From Phytophthora sp. 'mugwort' (Eukaryota > Oomycota > Peronosporomycetes > Peronosporales > Peronosporaceae): a stretch of 64,000 nucleotides of DNA. Both the position numbers and the translations under genes were made by a program. This document shows, in pieces, positions 45,149-53,302 of this stretch (position 1 is its first letter; the number at the start of each line of letters is the position of its first letter). The stretch lies in the NCBI GenBank assembly GCA_033558025.1, contig JAUCEF010000014.1:4154001-4218000 (forward strand). Reading direction: 5' to 3'. Below the pieces are notes generated by a model. That model was not told where the DNA came from, made no database searches, and saw only the letters and a program-made list of their open reading frames with translations.

Positions 45149-45480
45149 CCGTCCGGATAACTGTTGCGCAACCAGCTAGTCTACGACACGCTATAGGGAA
45201 GTTATCCTCCGTGTTAGCAATGGCGGGGGAGGCACACGGCACTAAACCACAGACCCAAAGCTTGGAGCTCCCTATGTGATGCGCGATTGTCACCAGCAAC
45301 GGCACAAACCAGTCCAAGAAACCAGACAAGGATTTGTAGGAACAAGTCACCTTCTGGCTATGCCACCCAGTAACTTGTTCGATGTGCAAGGGAGACCTAC
45401 CGGCGTATGCCACCCAGTCTACCACTCGCAAATGGGAACTCTTGAGCAGTTGCAGACCCTTCGGAGACTTGACCAACAAG

Positions 45481-45488
45481 TGCTACCA
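45481..45488 (-). other. Gypsy primer-binding site
   Basis: TGGTAGCA starts 2 bases after the 5' LTR and is complementary to the 3' end (...UGCUACCA) typical of eukaryotic initiator tRNA-Met. The match is short. Confidence 0.5.
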
Positions 45489-45490
45489 CT

Positions 45491-46026
45491 TATAATGATG
45501 TGGGGCGGAGGAGAAGGAGAAGGAGTTGTCGAGTAGGAAGGAAATTTGGAAGTGATTCATTTTTTGGGCGGTCCTTAGTTCGCTAGCGCTATATCTAAGC
45601 CGCCATGGAGGCTCTTATGTGTCCTTTGTGCCACACTGGATATTCTCCGCACGGTGACCAACCATTCCTCTACATCACATGCAAACCTACACGTCACACT
45701 CTATTGACTATCTGATTGGCTGGAGACTCTGGGACATTCTCTGGTTTCGTCATCATGAGAATGATTGCGTGTACCATGAGTGTAGTTCACATACGTGATC
45801 CTTGGAAGATGTCGTGGTGTCGCGCGGCGCCTCCTTATGTGCAATTTATGCAAACTATGCAAAAAATGTGTTGTCGATGGGACTCGAACCCGTGACCTTT
45901 GCCTTGGACGATAAAAACTTTACGTCTGCACCAGACTGTGCGTATATCCATTCTGTCGGGACCAAAGGTTTTTACCCATACGTAACCGATGTAAAATGTG
46001 TCGTAATTGCAAACCACATCCTTACA
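45491..46026 (-). repeat. Gypsy 5' LTR
   Basis: 536 bp, TGTAAGGATG at 46026 to TATA at 45491 (terminal CA changed to TA). Box B-like sequence at 45880-45891. Confidence 0.9.
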
Positions 46027-46031
46027 AACCG

Positions 46032-46841
46032 AGAAGAGGAAGTCACCAGAGTCGTCTTCACTATGCGCGATATTCGCTCGTTGTGGCCTCTGCCGCTCCG
46101 CGTTCTCGCGGATTCACACCGGACACTTGGCGATCCAATGTCCGTGCTCGCCACAGTAGTGACAGGCACTAGTCTTCTGCGCCTGCCGACCCTTGCGCTT
46201 GTTGTCGCTTGTCATGAACGCTTGACCTTGACCGTGCGCGGTGCCGTCCGTACCGCCACCTTGTTCCTTGCGCTTCATGTCCTCATGCAGCAGCCGAGAC
46301 GTCACGAGTTCCCACGGCAGTGAGTCGGCTCTCGACTCCAACGCCGCGATCAGGAACTGGTACGACTCGCTCAGACTTCCCAAAAGCGTGATCACCAAGT
46401 CGTCCTCACTGACCGGAGCGCCCACTGCGTCGAGCTGCTCCGCCAGCGTCTTAATCTTGTTGATGTGCTCCAGCACATCATCACCTTCCTCCATCATCGT
46501 CGTGAAGAAACGCCGACGAAGAAAGAGCTTGTTGGCCAAACTCTTCTTCTCGAAGTATCCTTCCAGTCTTGACCATGCATCATGCGCGTCCTTCGCCAAG
46601 CGAACCAGCGGCAGCTGCGAATCCTTCATCGCGAGAAAGATCATCGCCAGCGCCTTGCGCGACTTCTTCCGAAAGAGCGCTTGATCCGCCGCAGTCTGGC
46701 AGTGCTCCAGCTTCACTTCCCCACTTGTCACGTCCCACTGTTCGCGCTCCTCGAGCACCATCTGCATCTTGAACTTCCACGTGTGGAAGCTGTTCCGTCG
46801 AACTTGTTGATGCGGGCGGTCGTAGTCGAAGTGGCTTCCAT
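46032..46841 (-). pseudogene. Copia gag
   Basis: Starts MEATSTTTARINKFDG (46841); one base is missing near 46795, where HTWKFKMQMVLEE should follow. UBN2/gag core: AMIFLAMKDSQLPLV, DAWSRLEGYFEKKSL, INKIKTLAEQLDAVG and ITLLGSLSESYQFLI. Zinc knuckle CHYCGEHGHWIAKCP at about 46117-46165. The frame ends at the Gypsy insertion (46031). Confidence 0.85.
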
Positions 46842-46890
46842 GGCGAAGGTGTAGTCGGGGTCTTGGTCTTGGTCAGGGAAGACGGGGCTT

Positions 46891-46902
46891 GGGCTCATAA
46901 CC
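46891..46902 (-). other. Copia primer-binding site (tRNA-iMet anticodon arm)
   Basis: GGTTATGAGCCC follows the 5' LTR directly. It is complementary to GGGCUCAUAACC, the anticodon arm of initiator tRNA-Met, as in copia-type half-tRNA priming. Confidence 0.75.
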
Positions 46903-47257
46903 AAAAGGCTTGGTCACTTGATGGCAAAATGCAAAGAGATTGATTTAGGTCCTTAGTTCGAAAAATTCGTGCTACCTCTAAGCCTACTGGTTTTCCTACT
47001 AGGTACACTCTACTGGATTCTCTACTGGATACTGAGTTATTTTAGCCAATCATGGAGTGCCACGTAGAGCCCATCATGCTCCCACAATCTTGTACCCACC
47101 CGTGGCGTAATCGTCTGTGGCGTAAACACCGTCCCATAAACACCGTGACGTAATCTTCGTCTCGTAATCACAGGAATGATTGCAGTGCCCCTGAGTGAAG
47201 GTCATACCGGTATCTTACCGGTATACCGTAGCTGGTCAAGACGTCTCCTTGACAACA
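46903..47257 (-). repeat. Copia 5' LTR
   Basis: 355 bp. TGTTGTCAAGGAG at 47257; runs to AAGCCTTTT next to the primer-binding site. Confidence 0.85.
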
Positions 47258-47455
47258 CAGAAGAGCTCAGTAAAGCGACGATAGAGCGGGTACAAGAAGG
47301 TTGAACTCCTTTTTGACGAGCGCGCTGAGGAGCAAGATGGATGTAGCAAGACTGTGGACGATGAGTTGGTAGCCATACTGGAGTCGTTCTCATGCATTGA
47401 CACGTCCGTAGGCGAGGTGAGCTGGGACGACGATGTAGTAGCTCCTTACCTGTAA
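47258..47455 (+). pseudogene. DDE_1 transposase, 3' part
   Basis: Continues the gene broken at 35756: EELSKATIERV, a one-base shift, then KKVELLFDERAEEQ and the acidic end VSWDDDVVAPYL with stop at 47453-47455. Acidic tails of this kind are usual for the family. Confidence 0.7.
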
Positions 47456-47694
47456 ATATTGTGTATCGAACATCAATTTTCTCACTATCTGCACCTGAGC
47501 TTTTTTATAAACTGGGCTAGGCGACACCAAGGGGTTGACAGTTAACCGAGATTACGGTACAAGTACGCACCAAATTGAGCATTCTACCACAAATCAGATT
47601 CCTACTAGCGTTATGAAGGATGTCAGGGTTCGTTGCTACTATCCTGTGACGCCCTCCCTTCTCTCCGTTGTCACGCGTGCTCCCCTTCTCTGAG

Positions 47695-48438
47695 ATGTTC
47701 TCACTCACTCATGTGCCTACTATATTCTCGCTGTCACCACTGCATCAGGATTACCATCGGCCTGCGAATTTGTCTGACTTTGTGGCGGAGGTGGGCGTGA
47801 ATCCCGATCTTGGCCTCTCTCGGGACGAAGCCATGGCGCGCCGCGCGCTGTATGGCGCCAACCGCGTCACGCCGCCAGTAAACTGCCCGTCCTGGGTCTG
47901 CTGCTTGCTGCCGTGTCTCATGCGCACGGCCTCCATGCAGGCGTACCAGGAGGCGCTGCCACGCGAGGCGACAGTGCGTCGTCGTGTGGCAGCAGGACAG
48001 GGTCAGCCGGCCTCTCGATGCATGCGGATGGACGCCATGAGTCTCGTCTACGGGGATGTGGTGGAGCTTAAGCCTGGGGACGTGGCGGGTGCAGACCTGC
48101 GGGTCGTCGAGTGCTCAGAAAACTGCGTGGTGGACCAGACGACGCTTGTGGGTGAAGACGGCGAAGACGATGAAGCAGGACAAGGAGGCAGCAGGAAACA
48201 GGTCACGACGGACACATCACCGCCACATCTTCAGGGGGAACCTCTGCACTGCCAAAACATTGTTCCGATGACGGCGAGCGTTCTGCAAGGCACAGCCGTG
48301 GCTGTTGTGGTATCGACTGGAGACCACACGCTATGGGGGCGGATGGTTATGCATCACAAGTGGCCGCCAGCTCCTGGAATTGGGTTGAGAAAGAGGGAGA
48401 AGGGGGATGAAGAGGAGCAAACCAGTTTGATCGTATAG
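47695..48438 (+). CDS. P-type ATPase-like protein, N-terminal and actuator domains only
   Basis: 247 residues from the ATG at 47695. Residues about 12-52 match the cation ATPase N-terminal domain (VNPDLGLSRDEAMARR, YGANRVTPP). A short Cys/Leu segment (CPSWVCCLLPCLMRT) follows where M1 and M2 would be. Then comes an actuator-type beta domain (ATVRRRV, LVYGDVVELKPGDVAGADLR, CVVDQTTLVGED and VLQGTAVAVVVSTGDHTLWG). The TGES loop reads VGED. There is no DKTGT phosphorylation site, nucleotide domain or transmembrane bundle, so it cannot pump ions. It is either a truncated gene or a small regulatory relative. It starts 136 bp after a transposon and converges on EMC10. Confidence 0.6.
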   Translation: MFSLTHVPTIFSLSPLHQDYHRPANLSDFVAEVGVNPDLGLSRDEAMARRALYGANRVTPPVNCPSWVCCLLPCLMRTASMQAYQEALPREATVRRRVAAGQGQPASRCMRMDAMSLVYGDVVELKPGDVAGADLRVVECSENCVVDQTTLVGEDGEDDEAGQGGSRKQVTTDTSPPHLQGEPLHCQNIVPMTASVLQGTAVAVVVSTGDHTLWGRMVMHHKWPPAPGIGLRKREKGDEEEQTSLIV

Positions 48439-48602
48439 AAATAAGATCGAGGCTTTACGAAAACTAGTGATGCTTCCAGCTCGGGCTTACAATGTAGCAT
48501 CCGCAAATGAGACTGAGCTGGGTTACGGTCAAATCGAAACGGCGTTGTACTCTACTATAGAGCAAAAAGAAGTGTGGCGCATGGTTATCCCTGGCCAGGG
48601 AT

Positions 48603-49687
48603 CTACCGTCGTCTTCCGCCGGCGGCAGGAGCTGCAGGAGCTCCGCCAGCAGGCTGGGCACCTCCATCGCCACCGAACATGCTCATAACGACGATCGGGA
48701 GAATGATATACCACTACAGAAAGCAAGCACGATAACGGTGTAAGATCGGGTCCAGCAAAGTATTGCAGACACGAACTATGCTGTACGTACGTATTTACGA
48801 AGAAAGGATTGGCTCTCCTCTTCGGGCTCATCGTTGCCGTCCTCGCTTTTTACCGGCTTAACGCCCTGCGGAGCACGGTCGCGCTTGACCACGATGCTCT
48901 TAGGAGGCCTGCATTGTGGACACAAGCATCCACATGACAGGAATCATAAGCACCAATTCAAATAGCCGCGAGATTCACTCAAAGAGAGATGTCACGTACG
49001 AAGGACCAGCTTGCGCCTTCAAGACTGTGCCGAGCGGGCCAAAGCGCACGTCCTTGAGACTGCGCGTCTTGTACTCAGCGCAGGCCTCCTTAGCCAGATA
49101 TGGCGTCAGATACTCGATAGCCACGAGCTTACCGCTGTCCGAGAGGTGGAAGGCGAAGTCCTCGCGCAGACGCATGGCAGCCAGCATACACATGGGCACA
49201 GACGCCATGACATACGGCGAGTCCGGGTCGGTTGGATCCGCCTTAGCTCGCACGGTGTAGTGGAGGTCCTGGTGCAGCAGAGTCTCTAGCTTCCCCAAAT
49301 CGTCGCTGCTTAGCGTCGGCAGGGCGGAGAATGAAACCTTGGGCTTGGGGGACGAGGCGCTGGCCACAATCTCCACGTCGCCGCGCGGCGTGAAGGGCGC
49401 GCGCACAGCCAGCTGGTGCTCTAGGTTAAACTTGAGATGCTGCTCCAGCTCCCCGAGCGCGGGGATGGCACTCTCGTCCTCGAAATCGTCGCCGAACTCC
49501 TCCTTGAGTCTGGAATGGGCAATGGATTGGTCAGATCTACGGCTACAATGCAACTGGGAGGGAGAGGGGGGGGGGGGGCTACGTACTCAGCATTCTCCAC
49601 CTCGCGAGGGTCGGCAGAGGCGAAGGTTGCCAGCAGTGACGTCACGGCAAGAACGAGCAGCAGCGTCCACCCTCTTGACAGCGTCAT
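48603..49687 (-). CDS. EMC10: ER membrane protein complex subunit 10
   Basis: Lumenal/membrane subunit of the EMC insertase. Four exons: 49687-49587, 49509-49000, 48908-48791 and 48713-48603 (840 nt, 279 residues), all GT-AG and in frame. Signal peptide: WTLLLVLAVTSLLATFASA. The lumenal beta domain has FNLEHQLAVRAPFTPRGDV, LPTLSSDDLGKL, YVMASVPMCMLAAMRL, GKLVAIEYLTPYL and VRFGPLGTVLKAQAG. The basic linker PPKSIVVKRD is followed by SFLRKYWYIILPIVVMSMF (membrane anchor, spanning the exon 3-4 junction) and a Gly/Pro/Ala tail ending GGRRR. Intron 1 contains a C12 run. Divergent from the kinesin across 134 bp. Confidence 0.88.
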
Positions 49688-49821
49688 CTTCGTGTCGTCT
49701 TGTATGTTGGGTCAAATGGTCGTCCTCCTCAAGATTTCACGGACATGTCACTAAAGCGATATTAGACAAAGGCGCGTAGTTTAAAAAAAATCGATTTAAA
49801 TATTCGCGCACTTTCTCGCTA

Positions 49822-51853
49822 ATGCCAACGGCCGGGCCGTCCAAGGAGGAGGTCGCAAGCGCTATCCGCGAGCGTAACAGCAGAACTCGAGCCAGCGACA
49901 CACCATCGCTTACCGCAGAGGAGACCAGGAATATTGTTCGCAAGCTGAGCTTCAGCGGCGCCGCCATGGACGAGCACGAGGTGGAAGAAGAGCAGCAGCA
50001 ACAGGACGAAGAGCATGAGCCCAAACAGGACGTCGATACGGACACCAATAAGGTGCAGATCGTCATCCGCTTGCGACCACTCGAGGCGGACACGAGCGAG
50101 ACGGACTGCTTCCGCGTGCTGTCGGACGTGTCTCTGCTGGCGCAGCCCCCCAAAACGTCGCAGTCCTACCGCTCCACAGGCACGGCCACGAGCTTCCACT
50201 TCTCGCGCATCTTCTGCCAGGAGACGCAGCAGACGGAACTGTTCGAGGCCACCACGAGGCCTGTGTTGGACGCGGCCTTTGACGGCAAGAGCGGTCTCGT
50301 CTTCGCCTATGGCGTCACTAACTCAGGCAAGACGTACACGATCAGCGGTACTAGTGAGGCACCCGGAGTGCTTCCACAGTCGCTACAGTACGTGATGGAC
50401 GAGCTGCCGAAGCGCAAAGAGGATGGCAAACAACTGGTGGCAAAGGTGACGGCCACATACCTCGAGATCTACAACGAGAACGTGTACGACTTACTGTCCC
50501 CCGCACTTCGGAAGAGGAGAGCGTTGCGAGTACAGGATTGCGAGGGAAAGATTCAAGTGCGAGGGGCTGTGGAGAGACCCATCAAGACCCTAGAGGAAGG
50601 ATTAGAGCTGCTGGAAATGGGTCGCCGGCATAAGCAGATGGCCGAAACCAACAGCAACTCAGACTCGAGTCGCAGTCACTGCGTCTTCACGCTGCACTTG
50701 TACCATCAGGTGTCGCGCTTTTCTTCGGAGTTACGCAGCAAAGTGTCAATCATCGATCTGGCAGGTTCCGAACGCGGCTCCAAGAGCGGTGCAACGGGGC
50801 TTCGCATGCAAGAGGCCAGCAAGATTAATGGCTCTTTAATGAATCTGATGCGGTGTCTAGAGACGTTGCGGTGGAACCAGCAACATCCACCAAACTTGCA
50901 GAAGATGGTCCCATTCCGAGAGTCCAAGCTAGCTCGACTTTTTCAGGAAAATCTCGTGGGCAACGATCACGGTCCGCTGGTGATGATTGTGGCGGTGAAT
51001 CCATCTAGTCACGAGTTTGACGAGACCTTGCGAACGCTGAAGTACAGTGCAGTTGCACGTGAGTTGGTGCGGACACGTACGTCCATCCCTAGGAAAGCTG
51101 CCCCGACAGCCACGTTTTACGACTTAGATGGTCGATTGAAGAAGAGGAGACGACAGTCACCAGAAGCACCTGTATTTCACGCGTCAAAGGCGCCTGTGGA
51201 TCGAGGTATGTTGGGGGCAAAAACGACTATTTCATCACCACCGTCTAGAGTTAAGGCCAAGCTACGAATGAGTGACTCTGCACACCGTCGGCATCGATCG
51301 GTCGCATCTTCGACAGTGAAGCCGAAGACAGCAGATGTGGGGATATCACCAATGGAATCGCAAAGAGAAGTCGCCGAGAGGAACTTGCATTGGGTACGTT
51401 GCCAGTATTTGATAGGCATATTTGCCTATCAAAATGCTCATTTTAAACTGAAAAGCTGCTATTTTGTTTGTATTTGACGTGCAGGCCAAACTTGAACTAG
51501 AAAATGAAGAACTCCGAGAACAGTTAGCACAGATCCAAGCTGAAAAGATGCGGATGGAGGTTCGCATTCGTGCAGAAATCGGTAACGAAATGCGAGAGCA
51601 GTTGCAGCAAATTCGCCTGCAGTATCAAAGTATGCAGCGTCTGGAGCGTGAGGACCTACCGTCTGCGCGTAAAAAGCGCGAGCGTCAACACGCCGAAGAA
51701 AGTGAGAAACTTCGCGCACATGTTCAGGAGCTGCGTGATAAGGTGCGAGAGTGCGAGGATGAGATTCAGCGCATCCACAAGCGCCATCAAGTCGAACTCG
51801 ACAAATTGCAAACGAAACTTGTACCAGTACCTGTAGAAGACGAGAACATTTGA
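49822..51853 (+). CDS. Kinesin motor protein, kinesin-6 (KIF20/MKLP)-like
   Basis: Microtubule motor. Two exons, 49822-51393 and 51485-51853 (1941 nt, 646 residues). Motor domain from about residue 75: VQIVIRLRPLE, P-loop GVTNSGKTYT (from residue 164), switch I SSRSH (about 282), switch II DLAGSER (about 312) and the ending LRTLKYSAVARELV. The Asn-Ser in the P-loop and GTSEAPGVLPQSLQY match kinesin-6, which acts in cytokinesis. A basic linker (GRLKKRRRQSP) follows. Exon 2 is a coiled coil (LELENEELREQLAQIQAEKM, residues about 525-635). The N-terminus is charged with a Gln run. The protein is shorter than animal KIF20/KIF23, and the coil is brief. The class call is moderate; motor identity is certain. 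Confidence 0.88.
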
Positions 51854-51954
51854 TGCTTATGAGATGAGTGAAAGCTATGAAAGCATGATGTGTCCTGTCC
51901 ACCAAAGAAAAACTCCACCAAGCAGTAATATTTCGCTTCATGTTCCTGCCGCTA

Positions 51955-53025
51955 TCAGCTCAACGCACTTTCGTATGTTGGGACCATGTACTTGATGTTA
52001 ATAAATGCGTCCTCGCCTCCTGTTCGTTCCAGCATTTCGAGCGTTTCGATAATTACTCCACCAAGATCTTGTAGACGCTGCTGTCGGAAGTCAATCTCAT
52101 CTCCAAGATTTCGTCGTTTGTTCTTGAACAGATTCAGTATCGGCAGTACCTGTCGGTAGTAGGGTACTAGCAATGGGCCCACGCCAGGTGTCTGTGTGAG
52201 CTGCTGTAGCAGTAGAAGCGCGTCTCTCAGTGCTCCATCGTCACGAGTCTCTAAGTTGATGCGCAATGCCGGTATCACGCGGTGCAGACAATCGATAAGT
52301 TTGTTTGGGTAACTTTGGGCAAAGGCAGCCAGCTGAAAGGCACCTTCGCGTGCCAAAAAGCTGAATGGGAAAGTTTTCTCGCGCATGCCGTCTACAAAGA
52401 GCGGGAAATACTTACTAAAGTCCAAGTCTTCCATTGCTGCCGTCCAGCGCAAACCAGACCTTCCACTGCCCTTGCCACCTTCGATCATGATTGGCAGTTC
52501 ATTGCGTGCGTACGCCTGATGAAACATTGAAGCAGGTGCGCCACGCTTCTTAAAAGCTCCTGCCACAGGTGGAAGTGTCTCTAGTGCAGCTTGACTACTG
52601 TGTTTCATCATTTGCACATGACGATCAATGATTGAACGTGTAGGCGATGGAAGGTGAAGGTCAGACATGACCTGATCCCTCTCCATCTCGAACGAAAATG
52701 GACGTGTCTTGAGTGCTGGTTCCGATTTGGAAGAAAGCTTAGGTAATCGATGCGGCTTCTTAGAAGAATGATGCTGTTCCCTTTGAGGCTTGCCTGACCG
52801 ACACAAACCGCCCACCGCCACAGCCTTCGGGTCTTCGTGTAGCCGGTGCTTCATTTTTACTTCGAGAACGCCGACTAGGAAGCATCAAAATGAACTTTAG
52901 TAATCTTCATTCTATAGATCAGGCATTCATGCATACAAGACGAGAGCCATAAACGTACCATTACGCTGTCGTGGGTGCGATGAAGACGCGATGCTCTTCG
53001 GAAGCGGCGCGAGTTCCTTTTTCAT
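51955..53025 (-). CDS. PACRG: PACRG, axonemal inner-junction protein
   Basis: Parkin co-regulated gene product; with FAP20 it links A and B tubules of flagellar doublets. Two exons: 53025-52959 and 52874-51955 (987 nt, 328 residues). The exon 1 ATG (MKKELAPLPKSI) joins in frame through VGVLEVK to the internal ATG at 52854. The family core starts near SMFHQAYARNELPIMIEGG and has LDFSKYFPLFVDGMREKTFPF, DALLLLQQLTQTPGVGPLLV, PYYRQVLPILNLFKNKRRN and the signature GGEDAFINIKYMVPTYES at the end. It converges on the kinesin (101-bp gap) and is divergent from AK7. Confidence 0.93.
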
Positions 53026-53302
53026 GGTCACCGTTGCGAAGGGTTAAACTGGCAAAACTCACTGAGCTATCGACAACCGCATGCGCATCCACTGCGTGGC
53101 CTGACGTCCCGTAATGTACATCTGTTGGCTTGCAGTCCTAATATACGCACCGAGCCCGTGGACACAAAAATAGCTAGTCGATGTTGCGTCCGAATCGCTT
53201 GCAACCGCCGCCGAAGACCCTTCCTTGCCTAGTGACAACACCGCAGAAACTCAGTCGAGATCATCAGGAATTTCAACCGTACGCATCCGAACTCTCCGTA
53301 GC

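Larger units (their letters stand above)
39335..46026 (-). mobile_element. Gypsy (chromovirus) LTR retrotransposon nested in Copia
   Basis: 6692 bp, bounded by LTRs and by a 5-bp target duplication AACCG (39330-39334 and 46027-46031). Removing it restores the Copia frame as GDFLFSV / VGGTTGASK-like sequence. Order on the minus strand: LTR, leader, gag, protease, RT, RNase H, integrase, chromodomain, LTR. The LTRs differ by roughly 3% by eye, less than those of the host Copia. There is one in-frame stop in RT (42244) and a few frameshifts, so it is recent but inactive. Confidence 0.92.
35757..47257 (-). mobile_element. Copia LTR retrotransposon, carrying a nested Gypsy
   Basis: The element reads on the minus strand: 5' LTR 46903-47257, primer-binding site, gag, then the Gypsy insertion, then protease-integrase-RT-RNase H and the 3' LTR at 35757-36110. 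Without the Gypsy insert it is about 4.8 kb. The LTRs differ at about 18 of 354 positions (about 5%, counted by eye). It is inserted in the transposase of the surrounding DNA element. Target duplication is not clean. Confidence 0.88.
34335..47558 (+). mobile_element. CENP-B-type DDE transposon split by nested retrotransposons
   Basis: Imperfect terminal repeats start ACCGTAATATCGGTGTTAAG at 34335 and, on the other strand, ACCGTAATCTCGGTTAACTG at 47558, about 28 bp with a 1-bp gap. Without the Copia insertion (35757-47257) the element is about 1.72 kb and holds one transposase in two pieces (34512-35756 and 47258-47455). A second TGTTAATTGTCACCCC motif lies inside the left end (34429-34444). 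Confidence 0.75.

Noticed and set aside
47668..47694. Earlier start of the ATPase-like protein
   Set aside because: It is a TTG; the first ATG is at 47695.
53040..53220. X-box (RFX) site between PACRG and AK7
   Set aside because: GTTGC...GCAAC is present near 53194-53216, but the 13-base spacing does not fit the X-box consensus.
53225..53302. Longer N-terminus of AK7 from a TTG codon
   Set aside because: No ATG in the added part, and the Rossmann fold starts at the ATG at 53303.
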